Position numbers and translations under genes: made by a program. Under the pieces are notes generated by a model, which did no database searches, had not been told where the DNA came from, and worked only from the letters and a program-made list of their open reading frames with translations. Positions 1 through 7,787 of a DNA stretch of 64,000 nt are shown here, piece by piece. The stretch's first letter is position 1, and every line of letters begins with the position of its first letter. The stretch covers positions 49,839 through 113,838 of the forward strand of contig CAKUUY010000004.1 of assembly GCA_934693235.1 (NCBI GenBank). Direction: 5' to 3'. The stretch is from an uncultured Candidatus Melainabacteria bacterium (lineage in GTDB: Bacteria; Cyanobacteriota; Vampirovibrionia; Gastranaerophilales; Gastranaerophilaceae).

Positions 1-652
1 GTATTTCTATAATTCAGATGGTACAACAGCTCAAATGTGCGGAAACGGAATGAGGTGTTTTGCCAAATATGCAATTGATAACAAGCTTGTAAACAAAACA
101 ACATTCAGTGTAGAAACTCTTGCTGGAATTATTAAACCAGAACTTCTGGATAATGGATTAATTAAAGTAAATATGGGAAAACCGATTTTGGAAGATAAAA
201 AAATCCCCTTCTGGAATGAAAACGGTAAACATAAACTAACTGCACTTGACAAAGAATTTGAAATCACCCCTGTTTCTATGGGAAATCCGCACTGTGTAAT
301 TATTACAGAAGAAAATCCAATGGATTTGGCACAAAACTATGGCCCTACTATTGAAAAACATGAATTTTTCCCTGAAAAAACGAACACAGAGTTTGTAAAA
401 ATTAAATCTCGTATGGAAATTGATATGAGGGTTTATGAGCGCGGTTGCGGAATTACTCTTGCATGTGGAACAGGAGCTTGTGCAAGCGTTGTTGCATGTG
501 TTTTAAATAACTTAACAGAAAATAAAGTGAAAGTTAATTTGCTCGGAGGCACCGTATTTGTTGAATGGCAAGGCTCTGCGGATGATACAGAAAAAGATAT
601 TTTCTTAATCGGCTCAGCAAATTATAGCTTTTTTGCAGATTATATCTTGTAA
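1..652 (+). CDS. dapF: Diaminopimelate epimerase, 3' part (5' end outside window)
   Basis: The reading frame is open from base 2, so the gene starts left of the window and about 217 C-terminal residues are present. DapF interconverts LL- and meso-diaminopimelate for lysine and peptidoglycan synthesis in the cytoplasm. The first catalytic-cysteine motif (SDGTTAQMCGNGMRC) is encoded at bases 17-58 and the second (GCGITLACGTGACA) about 145 residues later, both with intact cysteines. The spacing fits the family. An aspartate-semialdehyde dehydrogenase gene for the same pathway lies at 52.1 kb. The end is the TAA at 650-652, followed by the promoter of the ribosomal protein genes. Confidence 0.96.
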   Translation, partial: YFYNSDGTTAQMCGNGMRCFAKYAIDNKLVNKTTFSVETLAGIIKPELLDNGLIKVNMGKPILEDKKIPFWNENGKHKLTALDKEFEITPVSMGNPHCVIITEENPMDLAQNYGPTIEKHEFFPEKTNTEFVKIKSRMEIDMRVYERGCGITLACGTGACASVVACVLNNLTENKVKVNLLGGTVFVEWQGSADDTEKDIFLIGSANYSFFADYIL

Positions 653-673
653 AATCCCGTATTTCCATGATAT

Positions 674-679
674 TATAAT
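674..679 (+). promoter_or_regulatory. -10 box upstream of rpsF
   Basis: A perfect TATAAT lies 30 bases before the rpsF start, after the dapF stop, with no good -35 at 17 bases. AGGAG at 695-699 is the ribosome binding site. This would drive rpsF-ssb-rpsR as a unit. Confidence 0.5.
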
Positions 680-709
680 TTTATACACTAGAATAGGAGA
701 AAATTAAAA

Positions 710-1006
710 ATGAAAACTTACGAATTATTAACTATATTCAAACCAAATTTGGATGCAGAAGAAGTAGAAAAAGCTGTAGAAGCTTTGAACAAATCAGTTG
801 TCGAATTCGGCGGAAAAGTTGAATCAACAGACAAAGCTGGCAGAAAAAAATTGGCTTATGAAATCGCTAACTTTAGAGACGGATTTTTTGTTTCTACAGA
901 ATTAAGTTTACCTGCTGAAAAAGTTGCTGATTTCAGACGTCAATTGAGATTGAATGATAACATTTTGAGAACTATGTTCTTAGAATCTTCAAAAGTTAGT
1001 GCATAG
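710..1006 (+). CDS. rpsF: 30S ribosomal protein S6
   Basis: Ninety-eight residues starting MKTYELLTIFKP, the usual S6 N-terminus, with the conserved AGRKKLAYEI segment at about residues 44-53. S6 binds 16S rRNA with S18 on the small-subunit platform. It is first in the conserved order rpsF-ssb-rpsR. An AGGAG ribosome binding site lies 10 bases upstream of the ATG. Length and sequence are normal for the family. Confidence 0.97.
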   Translation: MKTYELLTIFKPNLDAEEVEKAVEALNKSVVEFGGKVESTDKAGRKKLAYEIANFRDGFFVSTELSLPAEKVADFRRQLRLNDNILRTMFLESSKVSA

Positions 1007-1105
1007 TCGCGAATTTAAGAATTTCCGATAAATTTCGCGGTTTGCATAAAAACTGTATTGATAACTCGACATTGTATTGTTGACAGGAAATGAAAGGCAT
1101 ATAAA

Positions 1106-1510
1106 ATGGCATTTTCAAAAGCAGTAGTTACAGGAACAGTATACAGAGCTCCTGAAAAACGCTTTACACAGAATAATATTGCAGTATCAGGTTTTGTGCT
1201 TGATATTGGCGACAAAGAAGAAACTCTTGTTAGAGTTCTTTCACGAAGACAAGCTCAAGACGAACTTGTTTCATCTTTGTCAAAAGGTGATAGGGTTCTT
1301 GTTGAAGGCAGACTTCAAGTTGCAGTTGTAAAAACTGATGATGGTGCAGAAAGAAGAATTTACGAAATCGATGCAAACACTGTTGAAAGAATGGGTGAAA
1401 GCTCTCCTTCTGCTACAACAAATGAAAAATACGGTACTGAAGAAATCGTTAAATTCGAGTCAGACGACATGTCTAATGAATTGATTAACGAAGACGAGAT
1501 ACCGTTCTAA
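1106..1510 (+). CDS. ssb: Single-stranded DNA-binding protein
   Basis: This 134-residue protein has an N-terminal OB fold (VVTGTVYRAPEKRFT to about residue 100), a short acidic linker and the C-terminal tip EDEIPF, the acidic peptide by which SSB recruits replication and repair proteins. It coats single-stranded DNA during replication, recombination and repair. It sits between rpsF and rpsR as in many bacteria. The linker is short compared with SSB of Escherichia coli, giving a compact protein. The ATG follows a GGAAATGAAAGG purine stretch. Confidence 0.95.
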   Translation: MAFSKAVVTGTVYRAPEKRFTQNNIAVSGFVLDIGDKEETLVRVLSRRQAQDELVSSLSKGDRVLVEGRLQVAVVKTDDGAERRIYEIDANTVERMGESSPSATTNEKYGTEEIVKFESDDMSNELINEDEIPF

Positions 1511-1640
1511 GAAAGTTACTAGGACACTAATTTTGCAAATAGAAGCTATTTTGCAGAATAACTCAACTGTAACGAACTTAGCGCCTTATCATCTTAGGGA
1601 CTTAGTAACTTCAATAAAAAATATGTAGTATAACAAATAA
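1511..1640. repeat. Intergenic palindromic repeat with TTAGCGCC-type core
   Basis: The ssb-rpsR gap of about 155 bases holds an imperfect inverted repeat (AGTTACTAGGAC near 1515 and GGACTTAGTAACTT near 1599) around CTTAGCGCCTTATCATCTTAG. The same TTAGCGCC/CCTAG words recur at 16.34, 42.73, 42.86 and 47.82 kb, so this is a dispersed element placed inside a ribosomal operon. A weak TAGTATAAC motif lies near 1627. Confidence 0.6.
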
Positions 1641-1666
1641 AATGGCTAGAAAGGCTGATTAGAAAA

Positions 1667-1900
1667 ATGGCAAGACAAAATAACGATGACAAAAAGAAAC
1701 GTAAAAATTGTTCACTTTGTGCAGACAAAGTTGAAGCAATTGATTTCAAAGATGCAGCAAAGTTGAGAAGATACTTAACAGAAGCAGGAAAAATTATTCC
1801 TCGCCGTATCACAGGCAACTGCGCTAAGCACCAAAGAATGATTGCTAGAGCAGTCAAACGTGCTAGAGAAGCTGCTATTATCGATTACGTTTTTGACTAA
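1667..1900 (+). CDS. rpsR: 30S ribosomal protein S18
   Basis: Seventy-seven residues with a basic N-terminus ([12 protein letters not shown]) and the S18 signature [20 protein letters not shown] in the C-terminal half. S18 forms a heterodimer with S6 on the 30S platform. It contains two cysteines at about residues 16 and 19 (CSLC) and one in GNC, reminiscent of zinc-binding (C+) forms of S18. It is last in the unit and is followed by a strong terminator. Confidence 0.96.
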   Translation: MARQNNDDKKKRKNCSLCADKVEAIDFKDAAKLRRYLTEAGKIIPRRITGNCAKHQRMIARAVKRAREAAIIDYVFD

Positions 1901-1925
1901 TAATCGGTATTGTAAATACTACGAA

Positions 1926-1960
1926 AAAACAACTCGTTATTACTACGGGTTGTTTTTTTA
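1926..1960 (+). terminator. Rho-independent terminator after rpsR
   Basis: The stem AACAACTCGT/ACGGGTTGTT (one G-T pair) has a 7-base loop and is followed by a T-run (TTTTTTTATT). It lies 25 bases after the rpsR stop and ends the rpsF-ssb-rpsR unit before two convergent leftward genes. Confidence 0.9.
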
Positions 1961-1984
1961 TTGCGATTTTAACTATCTGTATAA

Positions 1985-3322
1985 TTAATTATCAATAATT
2001 ATCTTGTAATAAAAATCTGCCTTAACGCTTTTATTTAACGGTTCTTTTTGCCAAAGTTTCAAGGTAATTACTGCAGGTAAACGTTTAACGTAAAACATTA
2101 AATCGTTTTGGAGTGGAGAAATATTATTACATCCCCCCGCATATCGGCAACTACTTCCAAGATGAATATAACTTTTAAATGTTTGAACATTATTTGTCAT
2201 ATTAGAATTTTCCGGGTACATCATAGCAATACCATCTGCTTCCAGTGCATAAACGTAATTATAACCAAAATCAAGTGCGTTTATTCCTGATAACTGTATA
2301 GGATAGCCATAGGTTTTACCATTCATTTTTGCTCTATATTCTGTGTAATTACTAGGAACTTTATAAGTTGCAATTATCAAGTTTTCTTTTTTATTGTAAT
2401 TTAATGAAGTTGGTAAAAAATACCCCAATTCCGTATTGCAAAATTCCGCATTAATGTCATATTCCCAAGGTGACACAACTAAATTAAGTCCTACAAGTGC
2501 ATTGGGATTATTAATTTGAGTACTTAATCTTGAATCACCCTCAATTTTTTCATGATAATCGCCATTATAGTTTAATTCACTGCATGGCTTTACGTTTAAC
2601 CAAGGCTTGTTGTCTGCTATATTTCCGAAAACATTTTCATTTGGTTCATAATTTTCTTTTGCGAATAAAGATGTCTGTACATATCTTTTTCTCAAATTAT
2701 ATATATCTCTTTTAGAATAATAGTTGTATGAAGACGTCGGATTTACTCTTAAAGCTTGATATTCGCCAGTATTTGTGTTAGGTAAATTTTGTTGTGCTTT
2801 TTTAGTTTGCTCTAAAACATTATAATAACCGGTATTTTTAACAATTTTTTTATCATTCATTCCGAAAATTAATGCAGGACAGTACATAAAAACAAAAATA
2901 GAAATAATTATTAATTTTGTTATTATAAGCCATTTTGGAGATAACTTAGTTAATAAATCGGGAGCTTTATCTATTTTATCAATAAAACTGTTTAAAGATT
3001 CCACATTTTTATTTTTTGCAAACTTCCCATCCATTTTTTGAAAATCAAAGCAATCCTTAATGCAACTTTGTGCATTTTCCACAGCGCCATCATTTGGATT
3101 TGCTTCTATCATTTTTTCAAAATATAAAACCGCTGTTTCATAGTCGCCTTCCCCTTGATAATATATTCCAAGCCATAACAAAGCATCTGCATCATTTGGA
3201 TACTCTTTAATAATCGCATTTAATTCATTAAAAGCAAACTGCTTATCTTCAGGAGTAAGTTTACTTTTTCCCATAATATCTACGATTTTTTCTAATTTTT
3301 CATTTTTTTCTTGTTCATTCAT
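1985..3322 (-). CDS. TPR-containing membrane-anchored protein of unknown function
   Basis: A 445-residue protein not recognised as a named family. Residues about 20-110 form TPR-like helical hairpins (ADALLWLGIYYQGEGDYETAVLYFEKMIEANP is a clear TPR). A single hydrophobic segment (LIITKLIIISIFVFMYCPALIF, about 150-172) follows. The C-terminal 270 residues are polar, rich in Asn and Tyr, and would lie outside the membrane if the TPR part is cytoplasmic. It begins 5 bases after the neighbouring membrane protein gene ends, so the two are probably co-transcribed and may form a complex. Confidence 0.75.
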   Translation of the reverse strand: MNEQEKNEKLEKIVDIMGKSKLTPEDKQFAFNELNAIIKEYPNDADALLWLGIYYQGEGDYETAVLYFEKMIEANPNDGAVENAQSCIKDCFDFQKMDGKFAKNKNVESLNSFIDKIDKAPDLLTKLSPKWLIITKLIIISIFVFMYCPALIFGMNDKKIVKNTGYYNVLEQTKKAQQNLPNTNTGEYQALRVNPTSSYNYYSKRDIYNLRKRYVQTSLFAKENYEPNENVFGNIADNKPWLNVKPCSELNYNGDYHEKIEGDSRLSTQINNPNALVGLNLVVSPWEYDINAEFCNTELGYFLPTSLNYNKKENLIIATYKVPSNYTEYRAKMNGKTYGYPIQLSGINALDFGYNYVYALEADGIAMMYPENSNMTNNVQTFKSYIHLGSSCRYAGGCNNISPLQNDLMFYVKRLPAVITLKLWQKEPLNKSVKADFYYKIIIDN

Positions 3323-3327
3323 ATAAT

Positions 3328-4206
3328 TTAAAACCTTTTATACCTGTTTTCATTCCATTTGTCAGTCAAAAGCATAATATCGAAGATAAAAGATATTAAG
3401 AAAAATACAAAAGTCGGATATACTACAAATCCCAATTCTCCAACATCTTTTGCATTAAAAATATCTCTGAAAGAAAACAAAAAGAATATTCCTATTAAGA
3501 AAAACAATATTGATAACCATTTACATGTATTTTCTGCCTGAGTTGCAAGAATTTGTTTACAGCCGGTAGTCATATAATCACGAATTTTTTCATCTATATC
3601 ATTAATTTTGCCAACCCCGGAAAATTTATATGAAAAATCGTGAACAGCTTTTCCACAATCTATAATATTGTATATTTTTCTCATATAACAGGTATTGTTG
3701 CTGGTCAAAGAAAAATTTTTGTTATTTAAAACAGTAAAATTCAATGTTATTCTAGAAAGCACCGGATAAGAACCGTTTTTAGTATGTACCATAACAGTTT
3801 TAAGATCCATCTCAATTTTGTTTATATCATTGTAACCGCATGCAAAATCATATTGAGGTCTGTTAAAATTAAAATAAACCTTACCTTGTAAAAACTCAAC
3901 AGATTTAAGATTTAATGCACTTTCAAATTTTTTAGCTTCCTTAACTGTTAAAAAAATTAAAAAGAACAACTCTCCATAACAAGCTACAGGAACAATAATA
4001 AAAAGTAGCCAAGCTATAATAATGTCATCAACTGAAAAAGAGTGAAAAGTAGTGCCATACCAACCGCAAAAATCTAAAAAAGATAAACTTCCGGTTGTAG
4101 ATAAAGAATAACACCATACAGCAAACCCAGTTATCAAAGCACTTAAAATAGCAAATAAAACTATTCCCTTTGCAGACATATATTTCAAATCGTTATTAAT
4201 TTTCAT
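3328..4206 (-). CDS. Multi-pass membrane protein, unknown function
   Basis: This 292-residue protein has two hydrophobic segments near the N-terminus (about 14-34 and 62-90), a soluble stretch of about 130 residues, then two more near the C-terminus (about 228-250 and 258-280). No family was recognised. It is the first gene of a two-gene leftward unit with the TPR protein. The start is preceded by AAGGTTGGTTAT, a usable ribosome binding site. The central part is beta-rich in appearance. Confidence 0.7.
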   Translation of the reverse strand: MKINNDLKYMSAKGIVLFAILSALITGFAVWCYSLSTTGSLSFLDFCGWYGTTFHSFSVDDIIIAWLLFIIVPVACYGELFFLIFLTVKEAKKFESALNLKSVEFLQGKVYFNFNRPQYDFACGYNDINKIEMDLKTVMVHTKNGSYPVLSRITLNFTVLNNKNFSLTSNNTCYMRKIYNIIDCGKAVHDFSYKFSGVGKINDIDEKIRDYMTTGCKQILATQAENTCKWLSILFFLIGIFFLFSFRDIFNAKDVGELGFVVYPTFVFFLISFIFDIMLLTDKWNENRYKRF

Positions 4207-4279
4207 ATAACCAACCTTTTTTGTGATTATAACAAATTTTTCAAAAATTGTAAATAGAGGTGTTTAATATCCTAGTATT

Positions 4280-4810
4280 CTAATAATTTTTTCCTCCACA
4301 AACCTCAAGCACCAATTTCAATGCTTCTTCCGAAAACATAAATTTCATATTTTTTCTCGAATAATTCGGGTTTAGTTCAAATTTTCTTGTAATAATTTTG
4401 TCGTTAAACCCACACGCTGCATACATCAATCCCACAGGCTTTTCCTCACTTCCTGTAGGCCCGGCAACTCCTGTTGTGCAAATAACCACATCACTTTTGG
4501 TTAGTTGTAAAAGACCTTGAGCCATTTCTCTAGCGCATTCATCACTTACTGCACCATATTTTTTAAGGGTCTCTTCCGAAACATTCAAAATTTTATGTTT
4601 TGCTTCATTTGAATATGTTACAAAATTCATTTTTATATATGCAGAACTCCCAGAAACATCTGTCAATCTTGAACTTATTAACCCTCCGGTGCATGATTCG
4701 GCTGATGATATTTGTAATGCTTCTCTCAACATTATTTTGGAAATTTTTTCCGGAGTTTTTGATCTTAGACTCAAAATAAACGCTTTTAAATTTAACAATA
4801 ATTTTTTCAT
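4280..4810 (-). CDS. CinA C-terminal-domain protein (NMN amidohydrolase-like)
   Basis: About 176 residues matching the stand-alone CinA C-terminal domain (PncC), which in characterised members deamidates nicotinamide mononucleotide to nicotinate mononucleotide in NAD recycling. Hallmarks are ISSAESCTGGLISSRLTDVSGSS near the N-terminus, YSNEAKHKIL, and TTGVAGPTGSEEKPVGLMY. The frame stays open to an ATG at 4861, but neither start has a clear ribosome binding site; 4810 fits the domain length better. A TTGACA box lies about 30 bases upstream of that ATG. It overlaps nothing and is divergent from dnaB. Confidence 0.88.
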   Translation of the reverse strand: MKKLLLNLKAFILSLRSKTPEKISKIMLREALQISSAESCTGGLISSRLTDVSGSSAYIKMNFVTYSNEAKHKILNVSEETLKKYGAVSDECAREMAQGLLQLTKSDVVICTTGVAGPTGSEEKPVGLMYAACGFNDKIITRKFELNPNYSRKNMKFMFSEEALKLVLEVCGGKNY

Positions 4811-4898
4811 ACTTTTAGTTTTGAATAATGAAACAATTTTGTCAATAATCATTTCATGCAATTTAATTTTTGTGTATCATGTTTTTAAGGAGAAAAGC

Positions 4899-6275
4899 AT
4901 GCCCACAAAAGAGAAAGAAAATAATTTAGGTCTATTACCCCAAAATATAGAAGCTGAAGAAGCCGTTCTTGGTGCGATTTTAGTCAATCCAAACGTAATC
5001 ACAAAAGTTGTAGAAATTCTGAAACCGGAAAGTTTTTACAAACCGGCGCACAGACATATTTATGATGCTATGCTTCAATTATTCAATTCAAATGAAAGAA
5101 TTGATATTGTATCGGTTTCTGATGTATTAAATTTTAATCAAAAACTGGAAACAATTGGTGGACGTGCTTTTGTAAACGATTTATGTTACAAAACAATTAC
5201 AACTACTAACATTGAATATTATGCAAAAATTATTCAAGAAAAGGCAATTAAAAGAGCACTAATCAACGCCGGTTCTGAAATTGTTTCTTTTGGTTATGAT
5301 GTAAATCCTATTGACCAATCATTAGATAGTGCCGAAAAACTTATTTTTGATATCGCTTCTAAAAAAGCAACATCAGATTTGGTTCATGTAAAAGATTTGG
5401 TATTGAACACTTATGAAAAAATTGAATATCGCTATGAACACAAAGATGAATTAACAGGTGTTCCAACCGATTTTTATGAATTGGATGCTATTTTGAACGG
5501 TTTACAAAAATCAGATCTTATAATTCTTGCAGCTCGTCCGGCAATGGGTAAAACAGCGTTTGCCCTAAACATTGCACAAAATGTTGCACTTAAAGCAAAA
5601 GTTCCGGTTGCAATATTCTCACTTGAAATGTCAAAGGATCAGCTAATGCAACGTATGTTGTGTTCTGAAGCAGAAATCGACTCTCAAAGGGTTAAAACAG
5701 GAAACATGCAGAGTAAAGACTGGGAAAAACTTGCAACTGCAATGAATTCTTTTGCACAAGCTCCAATTTATATTGATGATACGTCGGGATGTACATTAAC
5801 TGACATTCGTGCAAAATGTCGTAGGCTAAAAATGCAAGAAAAAGATTTGGGCTTAATCTTAATCGACTATTTGCAATTGATGGAAAGCTCCGGAAAAGAA
5901 GATCGTATGCAACAAATTTCTGCTATTTCCAGAGGTTTGAAAATTCTTGCAAAAGAACTTGATGTACCGGTTATTGCACTTTCTCAGTTATCTCGTGCTG
6001 TTGAATCAAGAACAGATAAACGCCCGATGCTTTCAGACTTGAGAGAATCAGGTTCAATCGAACAGGACGCCGATATTGTAATGTTTATTTATCGTGATGA
6101 ATATTACAGAAAAGCCGAAGATGGCGAAGAAGAAATAGCAGCAAAAGCTCAATCCAAGGGAGAATCCGAAATCATCATCGCAAAACACAGAAACGGTTCT
6201 GTCGGAACAGTTAAACTTCTATTCCAAGGCAATATCACCAAATTTAAAAATCCTATTAAGACTGATGCCTTTTAG
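4899..6275 (+). CDS. dnaB: Replicative DNA helicase DnaB
   Basis: A 458-residue protein with the two-domain DnaB layout. The N-terminal helical domain begins LPQNIEAEEAVLGAIL, and the RecA-like helicase domain has Walker A (AARPAMGKTAFA, about residue 210), Walker B (LILIDYLQLM, about 320) and the SQLSRAVE and DLRESGSIEQDADIV motifs. It unwinds DNA at the fork as a hexamer. AAGGAG lies 8 bases before the chosen ATG. The frame is open further upstream, but only through antisense CinA sequence. No intein is present. Confidence 0.97.
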   Translation: MPTKEKENNLGLLPQNIEAEEAVLGAILVNPNVITKVVEILKPESFYKPAHRHIYDAMLQLFNSNERIDIVSVSDVLNFNQKLETIGGRAFVNDLCYKTITTTNIEYYAKIIQEKAIKRALINAGSEIVSFGYDVNPIDQSLDSAEKLIFDIASKKATSDLVHVKDLVLNTYEKIEYRYEHKDELTGVPTDFYELDAILNGLQKSDLIILAARPAMGKTAFALNIAQNVALKAKVPVAIFSLEMSKDQLMQRMLCSEAEIDSQRVKTGNMQSKDWEKLATAMNSFAQAPIYIDDTSGCTLTDIRAKCRRLKMQEKDLGLILIDYLQLMESSGKEDRMQQISAISRGLKILAKELDVPVIALSQLSRAVESRTDKRPMLSDLRESGSIEQDADIVMFIYRDEYYRKAEDGEEEIAAKAQSKGESEIIIAKHRNGSVGTVKLLFQGNITKFKNPIKTDAF

Positions 6276-6394
6276 ATGACTGAAAACTTCTCATAATTCA
6301 GATGTTTCATCTACTCATTTTTATAATCATTTGGATATTTATAAATTCCCCTAATGGATACCTATAAGGTACAAGAAATATTTCTAAAAATTTG

Positions 6395-6406
6395 TAAAAT
6401 AGAAGT
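6395..6406 (+). promoter_or_regulatory. -10 box placing transcription start at the XRE start codon
   Basis: TTTGTAAAAT has the -10 hexamer TAAAAT at 6395-6400, and the ATG follows exactly 6 bases later. No Shine-Dalgarno sequence fits between them. This predicts a leaderless mRNA. Confidence 0.55.
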
Positions 6407-6625
6407 ATGTTTACAGAAACAGAAATATTAAAACAATTTGGAAGAAATGTTAAAGCAGAAAGGATTCGTAAAGGCTATTCGCAAGAATCTCTCGCCGAAA
6501 AAATCGGGGTAAACAGGGAATTTGTCAGTCGAATTGAAAGAGGGGTTCAAAATATGTCTCTCGCACGAATAAATGCTTTAGCAAATCACTTAGAAACAGA
6601 TGTAACAAATCTATTGAGATTTTAA
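6407..6625 (+). CDS. Small XRE-family (Cro/CI-type) HTH regulator
   Basis: The 72-residue protein is almost entirely one HTH domain: QFGRNVKAERIRKGYSQESLAEKIGVNREFVSRIERG, with helix 2 at SQESLAEKIG and recognition helix at NREFVSRIERG. It would bind DNA as a dimer. It sits alone between dnaB and a convergent gene (2 bases separate the ends). The spacing from the -10 box suggests a leaderless transcript. A similar stand-alone XRE protein at 62.5 kb also appears leaderless. Target unknown. Confidence 0.85.
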   Translation: MFTETEILKQFGRNVKAERIRKGYSQESLAEKIGVNREFVSRIERGVQNMSLARINALANHLETDVTNLLRF

Positions 6626-6626
6626 T

Positions 6627-7538
6627 TTACTTCATAATAATTTCAGCCATAATCTCAGGAAATTCGTTCATAAGGATATCTGCGAATTTTTCTGTGTCAA
6701 TTTGTGTAATAACAATTGATAACAAATCATTCGGTAACTCTGTAATCATATTTTGAATATATTCAGGATCAATAACAGACATTGCTTTAACAACTTCCGG
6801 TTGCTGTTTCTCACGGTTAATTACTTTTGTATAAGCACTTGCATCAAATAATTGGAACCATTCTTCATGTTCTTTACCCAAAGACAATACCAATTGTTGT
6901 TTTTGAGTCGGTTGAAAAGCTTTTAGTGCATCTTGATATTCAAGCGGATTAAGCTGTCCGAATTTTTTTGACAAGTCAATACTATCTTGCCCCTCTTGGG
7001 CTTCTCCGGTAATTTGTTCTAAAACTTGTGCAACATATTCTTCCGGAAGAGACTGCATGTGTTTTAAAATCTTGTTTTTATCAATATCATGGCTGGTTAA
7101 AAATTTGTCTAATTGTTCTTCCGGCAACAATTGTACTATCTCTTCTTTAGAAAACATTTCAAAAACAGTATTAACCAATTGCTCTGCAGGAAGTTCTTCT
7201 AACATCTTCATCAACTTATCTTCTGTGAAGAAATAAAGTCCTTGCAAAAGGTCTGTTTCTTCCATTTCGGGTAAAAAAGTTTGTAACTGTTGAGCAGACA
7301 TTTCACGTAAAATCATATATTTGTTATTTGTATCTGCAAGATCAAACAATTCCATTACAAGGCTTGTATTGGTTGTTAGTTCTTGAGCCAAAGCTATTGC
7401 CTGTTGATTTCCTTGAGCAGCTTCTGCTTCAATAATCTCATCAACAGACATATTTGCATATTTTTCCTCAAAGGTTACTTTGCTAATATGCAAAATGTTT
7501 TGCAAATATTCAAGATTTGAATCAATTACTAAACTCAT
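6627..7538 (-). CDS. Alpha-helical repeat protein, MgtE_N-like
   Basis: A 303-residue soluble, acidic protein made of short helical repeats with LPEE/LPAEQL spacings (EELPAEQLVNTVFEMF, LLPEEQLDKFL, LPEEYVAQVLEQI, ELPNDLLSIVI). This resembles the superhelical N-terminal domain of MgtE magnesium channels and FliG-type folds, but no membrane channel or CBS domain is attached. Function is unknown; a scaffold or interaction role is inference. GGAG lies 7 bases before the ATG. No signal peptide is seen. It ends 2 bases from the convergent XRE gene. Confidence 0.7.
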   Translation of the reverse strand: MSLVIDSNLEYLQNILHISKVTFEEKYANMSVDEIIEAEAAQGNQQAIALAQELTTNTSLVMELFDLADTNNKYMILREMSAQQLQTFLPEMEETDLLQGLYFFTEDKLMKMLEELPAEQLVNTVFEMFSKEEIVQLLPEEQLDKFLTSHDIDKNKILKHMQSLPEEYVAQVLEQITGEAQEGQDSIDLSKKFGQLNPLEYQDALKAFQPTQKQQLVLSLGKEHEEWFQLFDASAYTKVINREKQQPEVVKAMSVIDPEYIQNMITELPNDLLSIVITQIDTEKFADILMNEFPEIMAEIIMK

Positions 7539-7631
7539 AATACTCCTATAATTACTAAAATATTAGACGGCTTAAGATTTCAAAAACTTTAATTATTGTA
7601 ACTTTTCGTAATAAAAAAGTTACCAAGTTAA

Positions 7632-7658
7632 AGGTGGGGAAACGTATTGTCCCCACCT
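7632..7658. repeat. GGTGGGG-type hairpin
   Basis: The perfect 8-bp stem AGGTGGGG/CCCCACCT has an 11-base loop. Related GGTGGGG/CCCCACC hairpins occur at 33695-33722 and 47697-47716. No T-run follows, so it is not a classic terminator. The rest of the 249-base gap 7539-7787 holds only AT-rich DNA and an AGATTCTTCGGGCA fragment (7731-7744) that is also in the repeat at 16.5 kb. Confidence 0.6.
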
Positions 7659-7787
7659 GACACTTTATAAATTTTATTACGGAATAATCATTCTGGATAA
7701 TTTGCGAAAAATCGCAAAAAGTTTTAATAAGATTCTTCGGGCACTAAATTATCATCGCCTGCAGAATGACTAGCATCTACTAAATAC

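Noticed and set aside
7633..7657. Rho-independent terminator of the autotransporter gene
   Set aside because: The stem is strong but no T-run follows on either strand, and the same hairpin occurs at unrelated loci; treated as a dispersed repeat.
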